In this document: positions 1 to 5,616 of the stretch, piece after piece
Numbering within the stretch: the first letter of the stretch is position 1
Layout: every line of letters starts with the position of its first letter
NCBI GenBank assembly: GCA_035634055.1
Contig: DASQDR010000207.1
Location: 1-5,616, forward strand
DNA: 5,616 nt
Direction of reading: 5' to 3'
From: JAICTV01 sp035634055
Lineage (GTDB): Bacteria > Planctomycetota > Phycisphaerae > Tepidisphaerales > Tepidisphaeraceae
The notes under the pieces: generated by a model
Told to the model about the DNA's origin: nothing
Seen by the model: the letters and a program-made list of their open reading frames with translations, nothing else
The model's database searches: none
Made by a program: the position numbers and the translations under genes

Positions 1-44
1 CGAAAAGCGGGAGGCACGCCGTCGGGCGCGCCTCCCGCTTTTCG
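1..44 (-). terminator. Long hairpin terminator at the operon end
   Basis: Positions 1-15 pair perfectly with 30-44. After a single A/C mismatch (16 against 29), 17-20 pair with 25-28 around the tetraloop at 21-24. This gives 19 base pairs plus one mismatch. The outer stem has AAAA on the left arm and TTTT on the right, so the A/T tract lies inside the stem and the structure could work in either direction. It begins 25 nt past the TAA of the large gene, where an intrinsic terminator is expected. The window starts at the base of the stem, so any U-tract beyond it or a converging gene cannot be seen. Confidence 0.85.
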
Positions 45-69
45 TTGGGGTCCTGAGGGTGCCGTCCGC

Positions 70-3000
70 TTACCGCGTGGGGATGCTCAGGGAATTGACC
101 CTCGAGTTGCTGGAGCCGATCTGGCTGCGGTCGATGGTGAAGGCGGCGCGGCGCTCGCCGACCAGGTACGGGTACGGCGTGCCGGCGCCGCGCCAGCCCT
201 GGATCATCACGTAGCAGGTGAAGCTGTCCGACCGCGTCGTGATCAGGTTGCTTAGCCGCGTCAGGTTCAGGTAGCGCTCCTCGTAGTCGTTGCGCACGCC
301 CTCGAGGGCCGGCTGGATGCCGACAAGGGAGGCGTTCTGCGGCGTGAAGTCGCCGGCGGTGTCGTCGGCGTCGGCGGTGAAGTTCCCCATCATGTTGTAG
401 AACCCGTCCGCCGACCCGGTCTTCACCACGTCGTTGAGCTCGAACAAGCTTTTGAACGGCCCGCGCGGCGGGTTGGTGCCGTCGCCGTCGCGGTACTTCA
501 CGATCGCGTCGGCCAGCTCGAACGTCTTGACGCTGTCGATCTCGCCCGTCGTGGGGTTGATCACCAGCGGCAGCGCCGCCAGCACCCGCCGCGACGCGGT
601 GTTGACGTTGACCAGCCCCTGCATGGGCGCGCCCTGGTCGTCGGCGGTGTTGGGGAAAGCGCCCAGCAGGTTCGACACGCCCTTGGGCGGCGTGGCCGGC
701 GGGTAGCGGGCGGGATCAACGTTGGGGATGAAGTCGTCGTGGTGATTCTGAATGGCCGTGAAGTGGTCGAAGATGTCGCGCGCCCAGTCGTAGCTGACCA
801 GCGTGCGCAGCCCCTCGGGGCGCCAGGACGGGCAGAACCGTCCGACCTGCTCGATCTCCACGTCGTACGCGCTGAGCCCCGCGGGGATGCCGGGGTCGCC
901 GATCGTCATGGTGTCCTCGGCCATGGCGGCGTCCATGGTGATGGAGTTGATCTCCAGGATCGCTCCGCTGGCGCCGATCGTCGGGGCGAAGATGCGGTAG
1001 GCGCCGATGAACGGCACCGCCAGCACGTCCCCGGTGCGGGAGAACCCGCCGAACGGGAACTTGTTCACCCCCGCCAGGACCGGGTTGTGCCCGATGGAGG
1101 CGATGTTCGTCCCCGGCGCCGGGATGGCGAAGTTGCCGTTGGCGATCTGGATGGGGAACGACGTGGGGTAGCTCTCGTCGTTGTTCTGGTTGGCGTCCCC
1201 GCCGGCGCCGGCGGGCGGGCCGTACATCGTGCCGTTGAACACCTGGCTCAGCGTCATGGGCGGCCCCAGGACCGCGACGGCGGGATCGGGCGGCGTGGAG
1301 GCGGAATAGCCGGGCGGCATCCCGCCGATTGTCGGATCCCACGGGTCGTTTGCCGCGTTGCCGTTCAACCAGATGAGCGTCTCCTGCGTCCCCGCCTGGC
1401 GCGAGCGGAACGGCGCGACGCCGCTGGTGTTGCCGGCGTCGTACCGGCCGGGATAGACGAAGTGGAACGCGCGCAGCGCGCCCGTGGAGTTGCTGCGGAC
1501 GTAGTGCCACGCCTGCGCGTTGGCCTCGTCGGCCGCTATGGGCAGCGTCAGGCCGGTGAAGTCGTAGGAATCTACCGGAACCAGGTCGCGGAAGCGGCTG
1601 GCGCTGGTCGGGCGCTCGTCGTACGGCATCCCGGACGGGTAAGGCTGCGCGCCGGGCGCCGGCGTGGCCGGGCCGTTCTCGCTGGCGCTGACGTACCAAG
1701 AGAACGCGCCGCTGGCGAGGCGCGGGCGCATCAGCACGACTTCGTGATTGGTGGCGGTCAAATTTAACGGCGCGACACCGCTGCCCAGGCCGGGGACAAA
1801 GACCGTCTTCACCGACGGGAACGCCCCCGCCAACGTGATCGGGCCCTCCGCAATCATGCCGGAGCTGGGCGGGCGATAGGTCGCCTCGCCTCCCGTTGCC
1901 GATGGCGGGACTTCCCCCGTCAAAGCCGCGGAGTTGTAGTTCTCCAGGATCATGTACCCGTACGGCTCGATCACCAGGGCGGCGTTCCCTGCCACCGGGA
2001 AGGTCTCCGTCGCGGGGTTGGGATCGCCGGCGACGAAGTTCGCCAGCGGCGTGATCGCGGTGTACAGCGGATTTGTGGTGCCATCGTTCAGGTCGGGGGT
2101 GGGGCGACCGTTCTGGCGGTTCACTCGCGCCAGCGCCCAGTTCGTCAGGTTGATCGGCACCGGGTACGGGTTGTAGAGCTCAATGGCGACGTACCCGTTG
2201 GGGTTCGGCGTCGCGGCGGCAGGGGCGGGCCGGATCGTGTCGGTATTGACGTACACCTCGGTGATGAACGGTTGCGGCTCGGTGCCGTAGACGACGACCT
2301 GGACCGGCAGTTCCACCCCGCCGACCCACGCCTTGAGCTGCACCTCGCGGGCGGTGACGTCCGAGTCGTTGTCGCGCATGTCCTCGGCGTTGACCGCGGC
2401 GATGGCGGCGCGGAGCAGCACCATCTGGTCGGGCGCCAGCCGCGGCGTGTCGGTGGTGAACGTGCCGGCGGCGTTCGGGACGCCGCGGAGGCTCGAGCGG
2501 AACATGTGAGCCGGGTGGGTGCCCGGCTCGGTGCCGGCGGTGGCCGCCACCGGCTGGAACGGCGCCGCGCCGCCGGCGGTCGCGTCGATGTACTCGTAGG
2601 GCTGGAACTTGTTGCCGATGTAGGGGTTGTTGAACGACCGGCCGCCGGTCGGCCCGCCGAACGTCGCGGTCCCCGACGGCTCGGCGTAGGCGCCGACGGC
2701 GGCGGTGATGTTGGCGTCGAAGACCGAGCCGTCGCCGATCACGTCGGGCGCCATCACGTTCCAGAACCCGCGGAACAGCTCGGCGAACGGCGCGGTGTTG
2801 AGCGAGACGCGCGCCGGCGTCGCGCCGCCGGTCACCTTTGCCCAGTGGTTCGCGTCCGTGTTGGGCGCGCCGCTGCCGCCGTCGGCGATGCAGACGTAGA
2901 GGTCCTTCTCGATCGCGCCCGCGGTGGCGGGGTCATCGAAGAGGACGATGTTCCCCTTGACGAACGCGCCGCCCATCACCGGCGTCGCCAGCCACTGCCC

Positions 3001-4929
3001 GCGCGCGATCAGCGGGGCCCAGTTGGTGGTGTCGGTGTTCGGCTCGCCGGCGCCCTTGACGTCCTGGATGCAGACGAACGGCCGGGTCAGGCCCGGGGCG
3101 GTGCCGGCGACCGGGAAGTAGCTGTGGACGATGACATCGCCGCGCTTGTAGCCGACGGTGCTGGCGTAATTCAGCTCCCAGCGCCCCTTGCTAGCGTACG
3201 GGAGCATGCCATCGTGCGGCACGTCCCCGCCGGGGCCGAGGTGCTTCAGGATCGAGTTGGAGACGCCGTTGCTGGTCGTCAGCAAGGAGCGGAGCGGCTG
3301 CGTTGGCGTGGGGGTGCCCAGCAGCGACTGCCCCTTGGGATCGACCGCGGTGGCGCGGCTGCCGGTGGAGTCGTAGTTGAGGTAGAACCAGAACTTCTCC
3401 TCCGCCGGCGGGAAGAAGCGGAAGCGGCTGTCGAGCGACGCCTGCGGGGTGGGCTTGGTGTAGTTGGGCGCGCTCTGGTAGAGGGCGTCATTGGCCACGC
3501 CGGTCCCGCCGCCGTTGCCGTTGAGCAGCGCATCGAGCGACCCGCGCGGCGTGATGTCGCCGGGGTTCATCATCCCGAAGCGGTACTTCAGGTCCATGTT
3601 CTCGTCGGCGCGGAACGGCTTGAAGGTGCGATCGTCGGGCGTCGCGCCCTGCCCGCCGGACTTGCGGAAGCCAGGGTTCTCCAGCCGGGAAACGGTGCCG
3701 AAGTAATGGGCCTCGCCTTGGAGGGTGTACTCGAAGTCGTTGCGGGCATTGGCGCTGGCCGAGACCGGGACGGCATCCTCGACCGGCGGCTTGAGCGGCA
3801 CACCGTCGCCGTTGAACCGCGCGGTGTTGATGACCGCCATGTGGGCCGACTGCTTGCTGCCGGTGGTGTAGTCGGGGAACAGCTCGAGCAGCCCGACGCT
3901 GGTGGGGAAGACCCAGTTGGGCGCCGAATCCCACCCGCCCGCGCTGCCGGCGCCGGCGGAGAAATCGCCGGACTCGCTCCAGGCGGTGTTCACGTTGATG
4001 GCCGACCCTTCATCCACGATGCGGGCGGCGGCGTAGTAGCGGACGCCGTCGATCTCCAGGTCCATCGGCCAGAGCCCGGAGTCGGCGATGCCGTCGCCGT
4101 CGGCGTCGGCGGCCAGCACCTTGAACGCGTCGCCGCTGTCCTTCGGGTCCATCAGCATCGACCCCGACGCCCCCTGCGGGTGGTACATCATCAGCGCCGG
4201 GTAGACGCGCGTGCGCTTCTGGAGCGACGCTTCGGGGTGGGTCGGGGGGTAGGTGATGGCCAGGCTCGACGGCGCGAACATGATCGGGTACGCCGCCCCC
4301 AGCGCCGACTTCTCGTCCAGATCCTGCCCGTAGCGCGGGTAGAAGGAGAAGAGCCCGGTCTTCTGCGCGTCGCTGTAACCCTTGTCGAACGGGGACTCGA
4401 ACTTCTTGGCGACCTTGCTCGTGCCGGTGGCGGTGGGGACGGGCTGGTTGAGCGGGCGGCTGAGGGAGTTCCAGAGGTAAATCTGGTTCTCCTGGTTCAG
4501 CCCGCCGCTCACACCGCGCAGCTCGGGGATGCGGCTGGCGAGCCAGTAGTCGTTGAGCCGGTCGAACTCCAGCCCCGTGCCGGCGCTGCCGTCCTTACCC
4601 CAGTTGGAGGCGGCGTAGTCCCAGTGGTCGTAATCGAGGTCGCCGGCGGGGCGGTAGCCGCCGGTCACGGTGGTCACGTCGTTGAGGACCGCGTCCTCGG
4701 CCATCGTCTTGAGGCTCGGCAGCAGCCCGTCGATGACCTCCTGCACGGTCGAGGCGTTGAGCGGCACGGCGCCCTGGCGGTCGATGCGCGCGGTGGAGAT
4801 GAAGGCGGTCCCCATCAGCGCCAGCAGCACCAGCACGGCGACGACCATGATCAGGATCGAGCCGCGCCGCCCGCGCAGGCCGGGCAGCCGGCGGAGGGCG
4901 GCGAAACGCGTTGTGATGAACTTCGGCAT
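70..4929 (-). CDS. Giant GspK-like minor pseudopilin with extra binding modules (1619 aa)
   Basis: The 1619-residue protein is probably a membrane-anchored, envelope-exposed subunit of a type II secretion or type IV pilus-like assembly. Residues 1-23 are a basic leader ending RGRRG, followed by a hydrophobic helix at about 24-45, a class III prepilin layout. The Glu usually found five residues after the cleavage Gly is absent (Met28), as is known for GspK. Residues 300-316 and 1440-1530 carry GspK-type motifs: an INVNTA segment, then VNVNTAS with a helix-hairpin-helix region (LADAIVKYRDG, PFKSLFEL). Between them lie a DADGDGIAD calcium-like loop (275-283), two CBM5/12-like repeats (584-699), another NTAP segment (708-714) and a lamin-tail-like domain (about 887-1125). 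Residues 1126-1360 were not recognised. Classical GspK is about 300-350 residues, so this protein is roughly five times longer. The ATG at 4929 is the first possible start: the frame is open back to the preceding gene's stop without ATG, GTG or TTG. The only ribosome-binding signal is a weak AGAGA, 7 nt upstream. The pilin-like anchor is firm; the exact role is inferred. Confidence 0.9.
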   Translation of the reverse strand: MPKFITTRFAALRRLPGLRGRRGSILIMVVAVLVLLALMGTAFISTARIDRQGAVPLNASTVQEVIDGLLPSLKTMAEDAVLNDVTTVTGGYRPAGDLDYDHWDYAASNWGKDGSAGTGLEFDRLNDYWLASRIPELRGVSGGLNQENQIYLWNSLSRPLNQPVPTATGTSKVAKKFESPFDKGYSDAQKTGLFSFYPRYGQDLDEKSALGAAYPIMFAPSSLAITYPPTHPEASLQKRTRVYPALMMYHPQGASGSMLMDPKDSGDAFKVLAADADGDGIADSGLWPMDLEIDGVRYYAAARIVDEGSAINVNTAWSESGDFSAGAGSAGGWDSAPNWVFPTSVGLLELFPDYTTGSKQSAHMAVINTARFNGDGVPLKPPVEDAVPVSASANARNDFEYTLQGEAHYFGTVSRLENPGFRKSGGQGATPDDRTFKPFRADENMDLKYRFGMMNPGDITPRGSLDALLNGNGGGTGVANDALYQSAPNYTKPTPQASLDSRFRFFPPAEEKFWFYLNYDSTGSRATAVDPKGQSLLGTPTPTQPLRSLLTTSNGVSNSILKHLGPGGDVPHDGMLPYASKGRWELNYASTVGYKRGDVIVHSYFPVAGTAPGLTRPFVCIQDVKGAGEPNTDTTNWAPLIARGQWLATPVMGGAFVKGNIVLFDDPATAGAIEKDLYVCIADGGSGAPNTDANHWAKVTGGATPARVSLNTAPFAELFRGFWNVMAPDVIGDGSVFDANITAAVGAYAEPSGTATFGGPTGGRSFNNPYIGNKFQPYEYIDATAGGAAPFQPVAATAGTEPGTHPAHMFRSSLRGVPNAAGTFTTDTPRLAPDQMVLLRAAIAAVNAEDMRDNDSDVTAREVQLKAWVGGVELPVQVVVYGTEPQPFITEVYVNTDTIRPAPAAATPNPNGYVAIELYNPYPVPINLTNWALARVNRQNGRPTPDLNDGTTNPLYTAITPLANFVAGDPNPATETFPVAGNAALVIEPYGYMILENYNSAALTGEVPPSATGGEATYRPPSSGMIAEGPITLAGAFPSVKTVFVPGLGSGVAPLNLTATNHEVVLMRPRLASGAFSWYVSASENGPATPAPGAQPYPSGMPYDERPTSASRFRDLVPVDSYDFTGLTLPIAADEANAQAWHYVRSNSTGALRAFHFVYPGRYDAGNTSGVAPFRSRQAGTQETLIWLNGNAANDPWDPTIGGMPPGYSASTPPDPAVAVLGPPMTLSQVFNGTMYGPPAGAGGDANQNNDESYPTSFPIQIANGNFAIPAPGTNIASIGHNPVLAGVNKFPFGGFSRTGDVLAVPFIGAYRIFAPTIGASGAILEINSITMDAAMAEDTMTIGDPGIPAGLSAYDVEIEQVGRFCPSWRPEGLRTLVSYDWARDIFDHFTAIQNHHDDFIPNVDPARYPPATPPKGVSNLLGAFPNTADDQGAPMQGLVNVNTASRRVLAALPLVINPTTGEIDSVKTFELADAIVKYRDGDGTNPPRGPFKSLFELNDVVKTGSADGFYNMMGNFTADADDTAGDFTPQNASLVGIQPALEGVRNDYEERYLNLTRLSNLITTRSDSFTCYVMIQGWRGAGTPYPYLVGERRAAFTIDRSQIGSSNSRVNSLSIPTR
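340..612 (-). other. GspK-type C-terminal helix-hairpin-helix region
   Basis: Residues 1440-1530 start with VNVNTAS, continue with RRVLAALP (1447-1454), ELADAIVKYRDG (1471-1482) and PFKSLFEL (1491-1498). This matches the GspK pattern of an N-x-N-T-A motif, a helix ending in L-P, a helix with A-x-x-I-x-x-x-R-D-G, and P-F-x-S-x-x-E-L. It is the strongest family evidence for the protein. The chain then ends with a beta-rich tail (SDSFTCYVMIQGW, then ERRAAFTIDRS), as in GspK relatives. Confidence 0.75.
1555..2271 (-). other. Lamin-tail-like (LTD) domain in the giant protein
   Basis: Residues 887-1125 follow the strand order of lamin-tail domains: PFITEVYV (887-894), then YVAIELYNPYPVPINLTNWAL (starting at 913), then VIEPYGYMIL (986-995), then NHEVVLMRP (1061-1069) and finally VPVDSYDF (1117-1124). 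The core E-L-Y-N-P, L-T-N-W-A-L and P-x-G-Y-x-x-L elements are clear. Bacterial LTDs are immunoglobulin-like beta domains found on secreted and surface proteins. The domain is longer than usual because of Pro/Ala/Thr-rich loops (about 940-985 and 1000-1045). Confidence 0.6.
2833..2994 (-). other. CBM5/12-like module, copy 2 (residues 646-699)
   Basis: This segment repeats the pattern of the preceding module: Trp646, FVKGNIVLF (656-664), LYVCIAD (677-683) and APNTDANHWAKV (688-699). It is separated from copy 1 by only five residues. Shared positions include the starting Trp, K-x-G or K-G, V-C-I-x-D, P-N-T-D and the final W-A. Outside these positions the copies differ, so the duplication is old or the two modules were acquired together. 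Confidence 0.62.
3010..3180 (-). other. CBM5/12-like module, copy 1 (residues 584-640)
   Basis: The segment starts at Trp584, passes through YKRGDVIVHS (594-603) and FVCIQD (618-623), and ends with EPNTDTTNWAPL (629-640). The order aromatic, Y-x-x-G-D-x-V, F/Y-x-C, N/P-T-D-x-x-x-W is the signature of type 3 chitin-binding (CBM5/12) modules, which also occur in phage tail and other adhesive proteins. The Trp of TNW and the aromatic residue before the Cys are the usual core and ligand-face positions. The ligand is unknown. A copy follows directly. Confidence 0.65.
4081..4107 (-). other. Calcium-loop-like motif DADGDGIAD in the giant protein
   Basis: Residues 275-283 read D-A-D-G-D-G-I-A-D, with Asp at loop positions 1, 3, 5 and 9 and Gly at 6, like the DxDxDGxxD loops of dockerin and thrombospondin type 3 repeats. 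It sits just before the segment leading into the first INVNTA motif (311-316). GspK proteins of known structure bind calcium, so a structural calcium site is reasonable. Whether this loop binds metal is inferred from the motif alone. Confidence 0.55.
4795..4929 (-). other. Class III prepilin leader and membrane helix of the giant protein
   Basis: Residues 1-23 contain seven Arg or Lys and end in Arg-Arg-Gly. Residues 24-45 (SILIMVVAVLVLLALMGTAF and on) form an uninterrupted hydrophobic helix, followed by polar sequence with TARIDRQ. This is the pattern processed by prepilin peptidase (PilD/GspO), with predicted cleavage between Gly23 and Ser24. Position +5 is Met rather than Glu, which favours a GspK/PilX-type tip subunit over a major pilin. 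There is no Sec-type Ala-x-Ala site. Confidence 0.8.
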
Positions 4930-4963
4930 GGATGCGTCTCTGGGTGGATGCGTCTCTGGGTGG
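4929..4963. repeat. Perfect 16-bp tandem duplication covering the ribosome-binding region
   Basis: The 16-bp unit gatgcgtctctgggtg occurs at 4931-4946 and again without change at 4947-4962; the 16-base period holds from 4929 to 4963. On the coding strand the unit lies immediately before the ATG of the large gene. Each copy carries an AGAGA that could serve as a weak Shine-Dalgarno element. The near copy is 7 nt from the ATG, a normal spacing, and the far copy is 23 nt away. Confidence 0.9.
4937..4941 (-). promoter_or_regulatory. Weak ribosome binding site of the large gene
   Basis: AGAGA on the coding strand lies 7 nt before the ATG at 4929. It is the only purine-rich stretch at suitable spacing and a poor match to AGGAGG. 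Weak or absent Shine-Dalgarno sites are common in planctomycetes. Confidence 0.4.
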
Positions 4964-4987
4964 TTGAAAAACGTCTCGTCTGGGGCA

Positions 4988-5013
4988 CCGCCGCGCTGCG
5001 ACCCGCGCGGCGG
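4988..5013 (-). other. Intergenic GC-rich stem-loop
   Basis: Positions 4988-4996 (ccgccgcgc) pair perfectly with 5005-5013 (gcgcggcgg) around an 8-nt loop. It lies between the stop of the upstream gene and the start of the large gene. No T-tract follows on the coding strand, so it is not a standard terminator; it could be an RNA-stabilising or processing structure. In sequence this GC-rich, 9-bp stems can also arise by chance. Confidence 0.4.
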
Positions 5014-5096
5014 CGGTCGTCGCCGGTCGATCCGCTTTGTCGCGCCGGCCCGCCCCCCAGCGGCGGCGGCGGCGACGCACGGCGGCGGGCACGCGG

Positions 5097-5616
5097 CTAC
5101 GGTTTCATGGCGTAAACAAACTCGATCCGCTGCCCGTCGGGCAGGCGGCCGTTGGCGTCGATCCGTTCAAGCGTGATCCGGATCAGCGTCGGGCGCACGA
5201 CCGACGCCGGGACCGTCGCCACCTCCGGGCCCCAGCCGTATGCGAAGATCCCGGACCCGCCGGGCGTCTCGTGCTCGATCATGCCTGGCGTCACACCGCC
5301 ATTCATGGTGGAGCTGGGCGTCGGCGGCTCGGTCAGGCGGTTCACGTCCTCGGGGTCCTCGGCCGCATTGTTGTTCAGGTCGCGGTGCAGGCCGTACCAC
5401 CGCGTCGCGCCCGACGGGGTGCGATCGGTCAGGCCGGTGACCCCGAAGTCTTCCGGCTGGGTGAAGAAGTCCCCGGCGAACTCCACGATGAACTGCGAGC
5501 AGCCGCGCAGGAACACCGGCGACACCAGCGCCGCCTCGCGCGTCTGGTCGGCCATGGAGTTGGCGAAGTTGCTCTTGTCCACGAACGGCTTGGCCCAGAA
5601 CAGGTAGTTGAGCGAG
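5097..5616 (-). CDS. GspJ-like pseudopilin, C-terminal part (N-terminus outside the window)
   Basis: The reading frame is open from the window edge to TAG at 5097-5099, giving 172 visible residues. A GTG at 5582 is in frame but is unlikely to be the start: the codons before it encode SLNYLFWAKPF without a stop and no ribosome-binding site is seen. The visible part includes a CSQFIVEFAGDFF segment (about 5463-5501) and ends with a beta-strand pair, TLIRITLERID and QRIEFVYAMKP. An Arg-Pro, hydrophobic strand, Asp-Gly turn and terminal strand is the usual C-terminal form of GspJ-type minor pseudopilins. The stop lies 167 bp before the giant GspK-like gene on the same strand, matching the gspJ-gspK order of type II secretion operons. 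The leader and helix that would confirm this are not visible. A generic prepilin-type protein is the main alternative. Confidence 0.8.
   Translation of the reverse strand, partial: SLNYLFWAKPFVDKSNFANSMADQTREAALVSPVFLRGCSQFIVEFAGDFFTQPEDFGVTGLTDRTPSGATRWYGLHRDLNNNAAEDPEDVNRLTEPPTPSSTMNGGVTPGMIEHETPGGSGIFAYGWGPEVATVPASVVRPTLIRITLERIDANGRLPDGQRIEFVYAMKP

Larger units (their letters stand above)
4930..5096. other. Intergenic region between the two pseudopilin-like genes
   Basis: These 167 bp hold the 16-bp tandem duplication next to the ATG, the stem-loop at 4988-5013 and a short CGG repeat (5060-5074). No convincing -35/-10 promoter was found on the minus strand. The frame of the large gene is open through the whole interval but has no ATG, GTG or TTG, and its translation would be a low-complexity Ala/Pro/Arg stretch, so it is read as non-coding. 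The gap is long for an operon with tightly packed genes, so an internal promoter remains possible. Confidence 0.6.

Noticed and set aside
716..1699. 327-codon minus-strand frame shifted relative to the giant gene
   Set aside because: Arg/Pro/His-rich out-of-frame shadow. The giant gene's frame has lamin-tail-like motifs in part of the same stretch and continues unbroken into the C-terminal GspK motifs, so no frameshift is needed.
739..1767. 342-codon open frame on the plus strand
   Set aside because: Same low-complexity Arg/Gly/Val composition and no recognisable domain; it lies wholly inside the giant gene.
5060..5074. Short CGG trinucleotide run in the intergenic region
   Set aside because: Only five units in very GC-rich DNA; probably chance.
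4595..5092. 165-codon minus-strand frame spanning the intergenic gap and the start of the giant gene
   Set aside because: Arg-rich low-complexity product. The alternative frame gives the prepilin leader and membrane helix, which is far stronger evidence.
2272..5115. 947-codon open frame on the plus strand, opposite the giant gene
   Set aside because: Its translation is a monotonous Arg/Gly/Val/Ala/Asp mix without domains, and it runs opposite a gene with clear motifs. Long antisense frames are expected in GC-rich genes whose third positions are almost all G or C.
5582..5582. GTG as the start of the upstream gene
   Set aside because: The frame continues upstream to the window edge with normal coding sequence, no ribosome-binding site precedes the GTG, and a pseudopilin would need an N-terminal leader that is missing if it started here.
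5152..5607. 151-codon plus-strand frame opposite the upstream gene
   Set aside because: No recognisable motif, and it is antisense to a frame with a pseudopilin-like C-terminus that stays open to the window edge.

Overview
The window is GC-rich (roughly two-thirds G+C by eye). It carries one very large gene and the 3' end of a second gene, both on the minus strand. Codon choice strongly favours C or G in the third position. The protein style (a short pilin-like N-terminus followed by a long exported chain rich in D/N-G, P, T and A, with GspK-type motifs at the C-terminus) suggests a planctomycete, most likely of the Phycisphaerae. This assignment is inferred from family resemblance; no rRNA or other marker gene is present.

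In transcription order (right to left), positions 5616-5097 hold the C-terminal 172 codons of a protein that enters from outside the window. It looks like a GspJ-type minor pseudopilin. A 167-bp intergenic region follows (4930-5096) with a GC-rich stem-loop and a perfect 16-bp tandem duplication abutting the next start codon. Positions 4929-70 encode a 1619-residue protein. It begins with a class III (prepilin-type) leader and membrane helix and ends with the helix-hairpin-helix region typical of GspK. Between these it carries extra modules: a calcium-loop-like motif, two tandem repeats resembling CBM5/12 chitin-binding-type modules, and a lamin-tail-like beta domain. A long hairpin at 1-44, 25 nt after the stop codon, very probably ends the operon.

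Taken together, the two genes look like the distal end of a pseudopilin operon of a type II secretion or type IV pilus-like system. In classical systems GspK, GspI and GspJ form the tip of the pseudopilus. Here the GspK-like subunit is about five times the usual size, and the added modules would sit outside the inner membrane, at or near that tip. This modular giant GspK-like protein is the most interesting object in the window. No mobile element, CRISPR array, tRNA, rRNA or credible plus-strand gene was seen.
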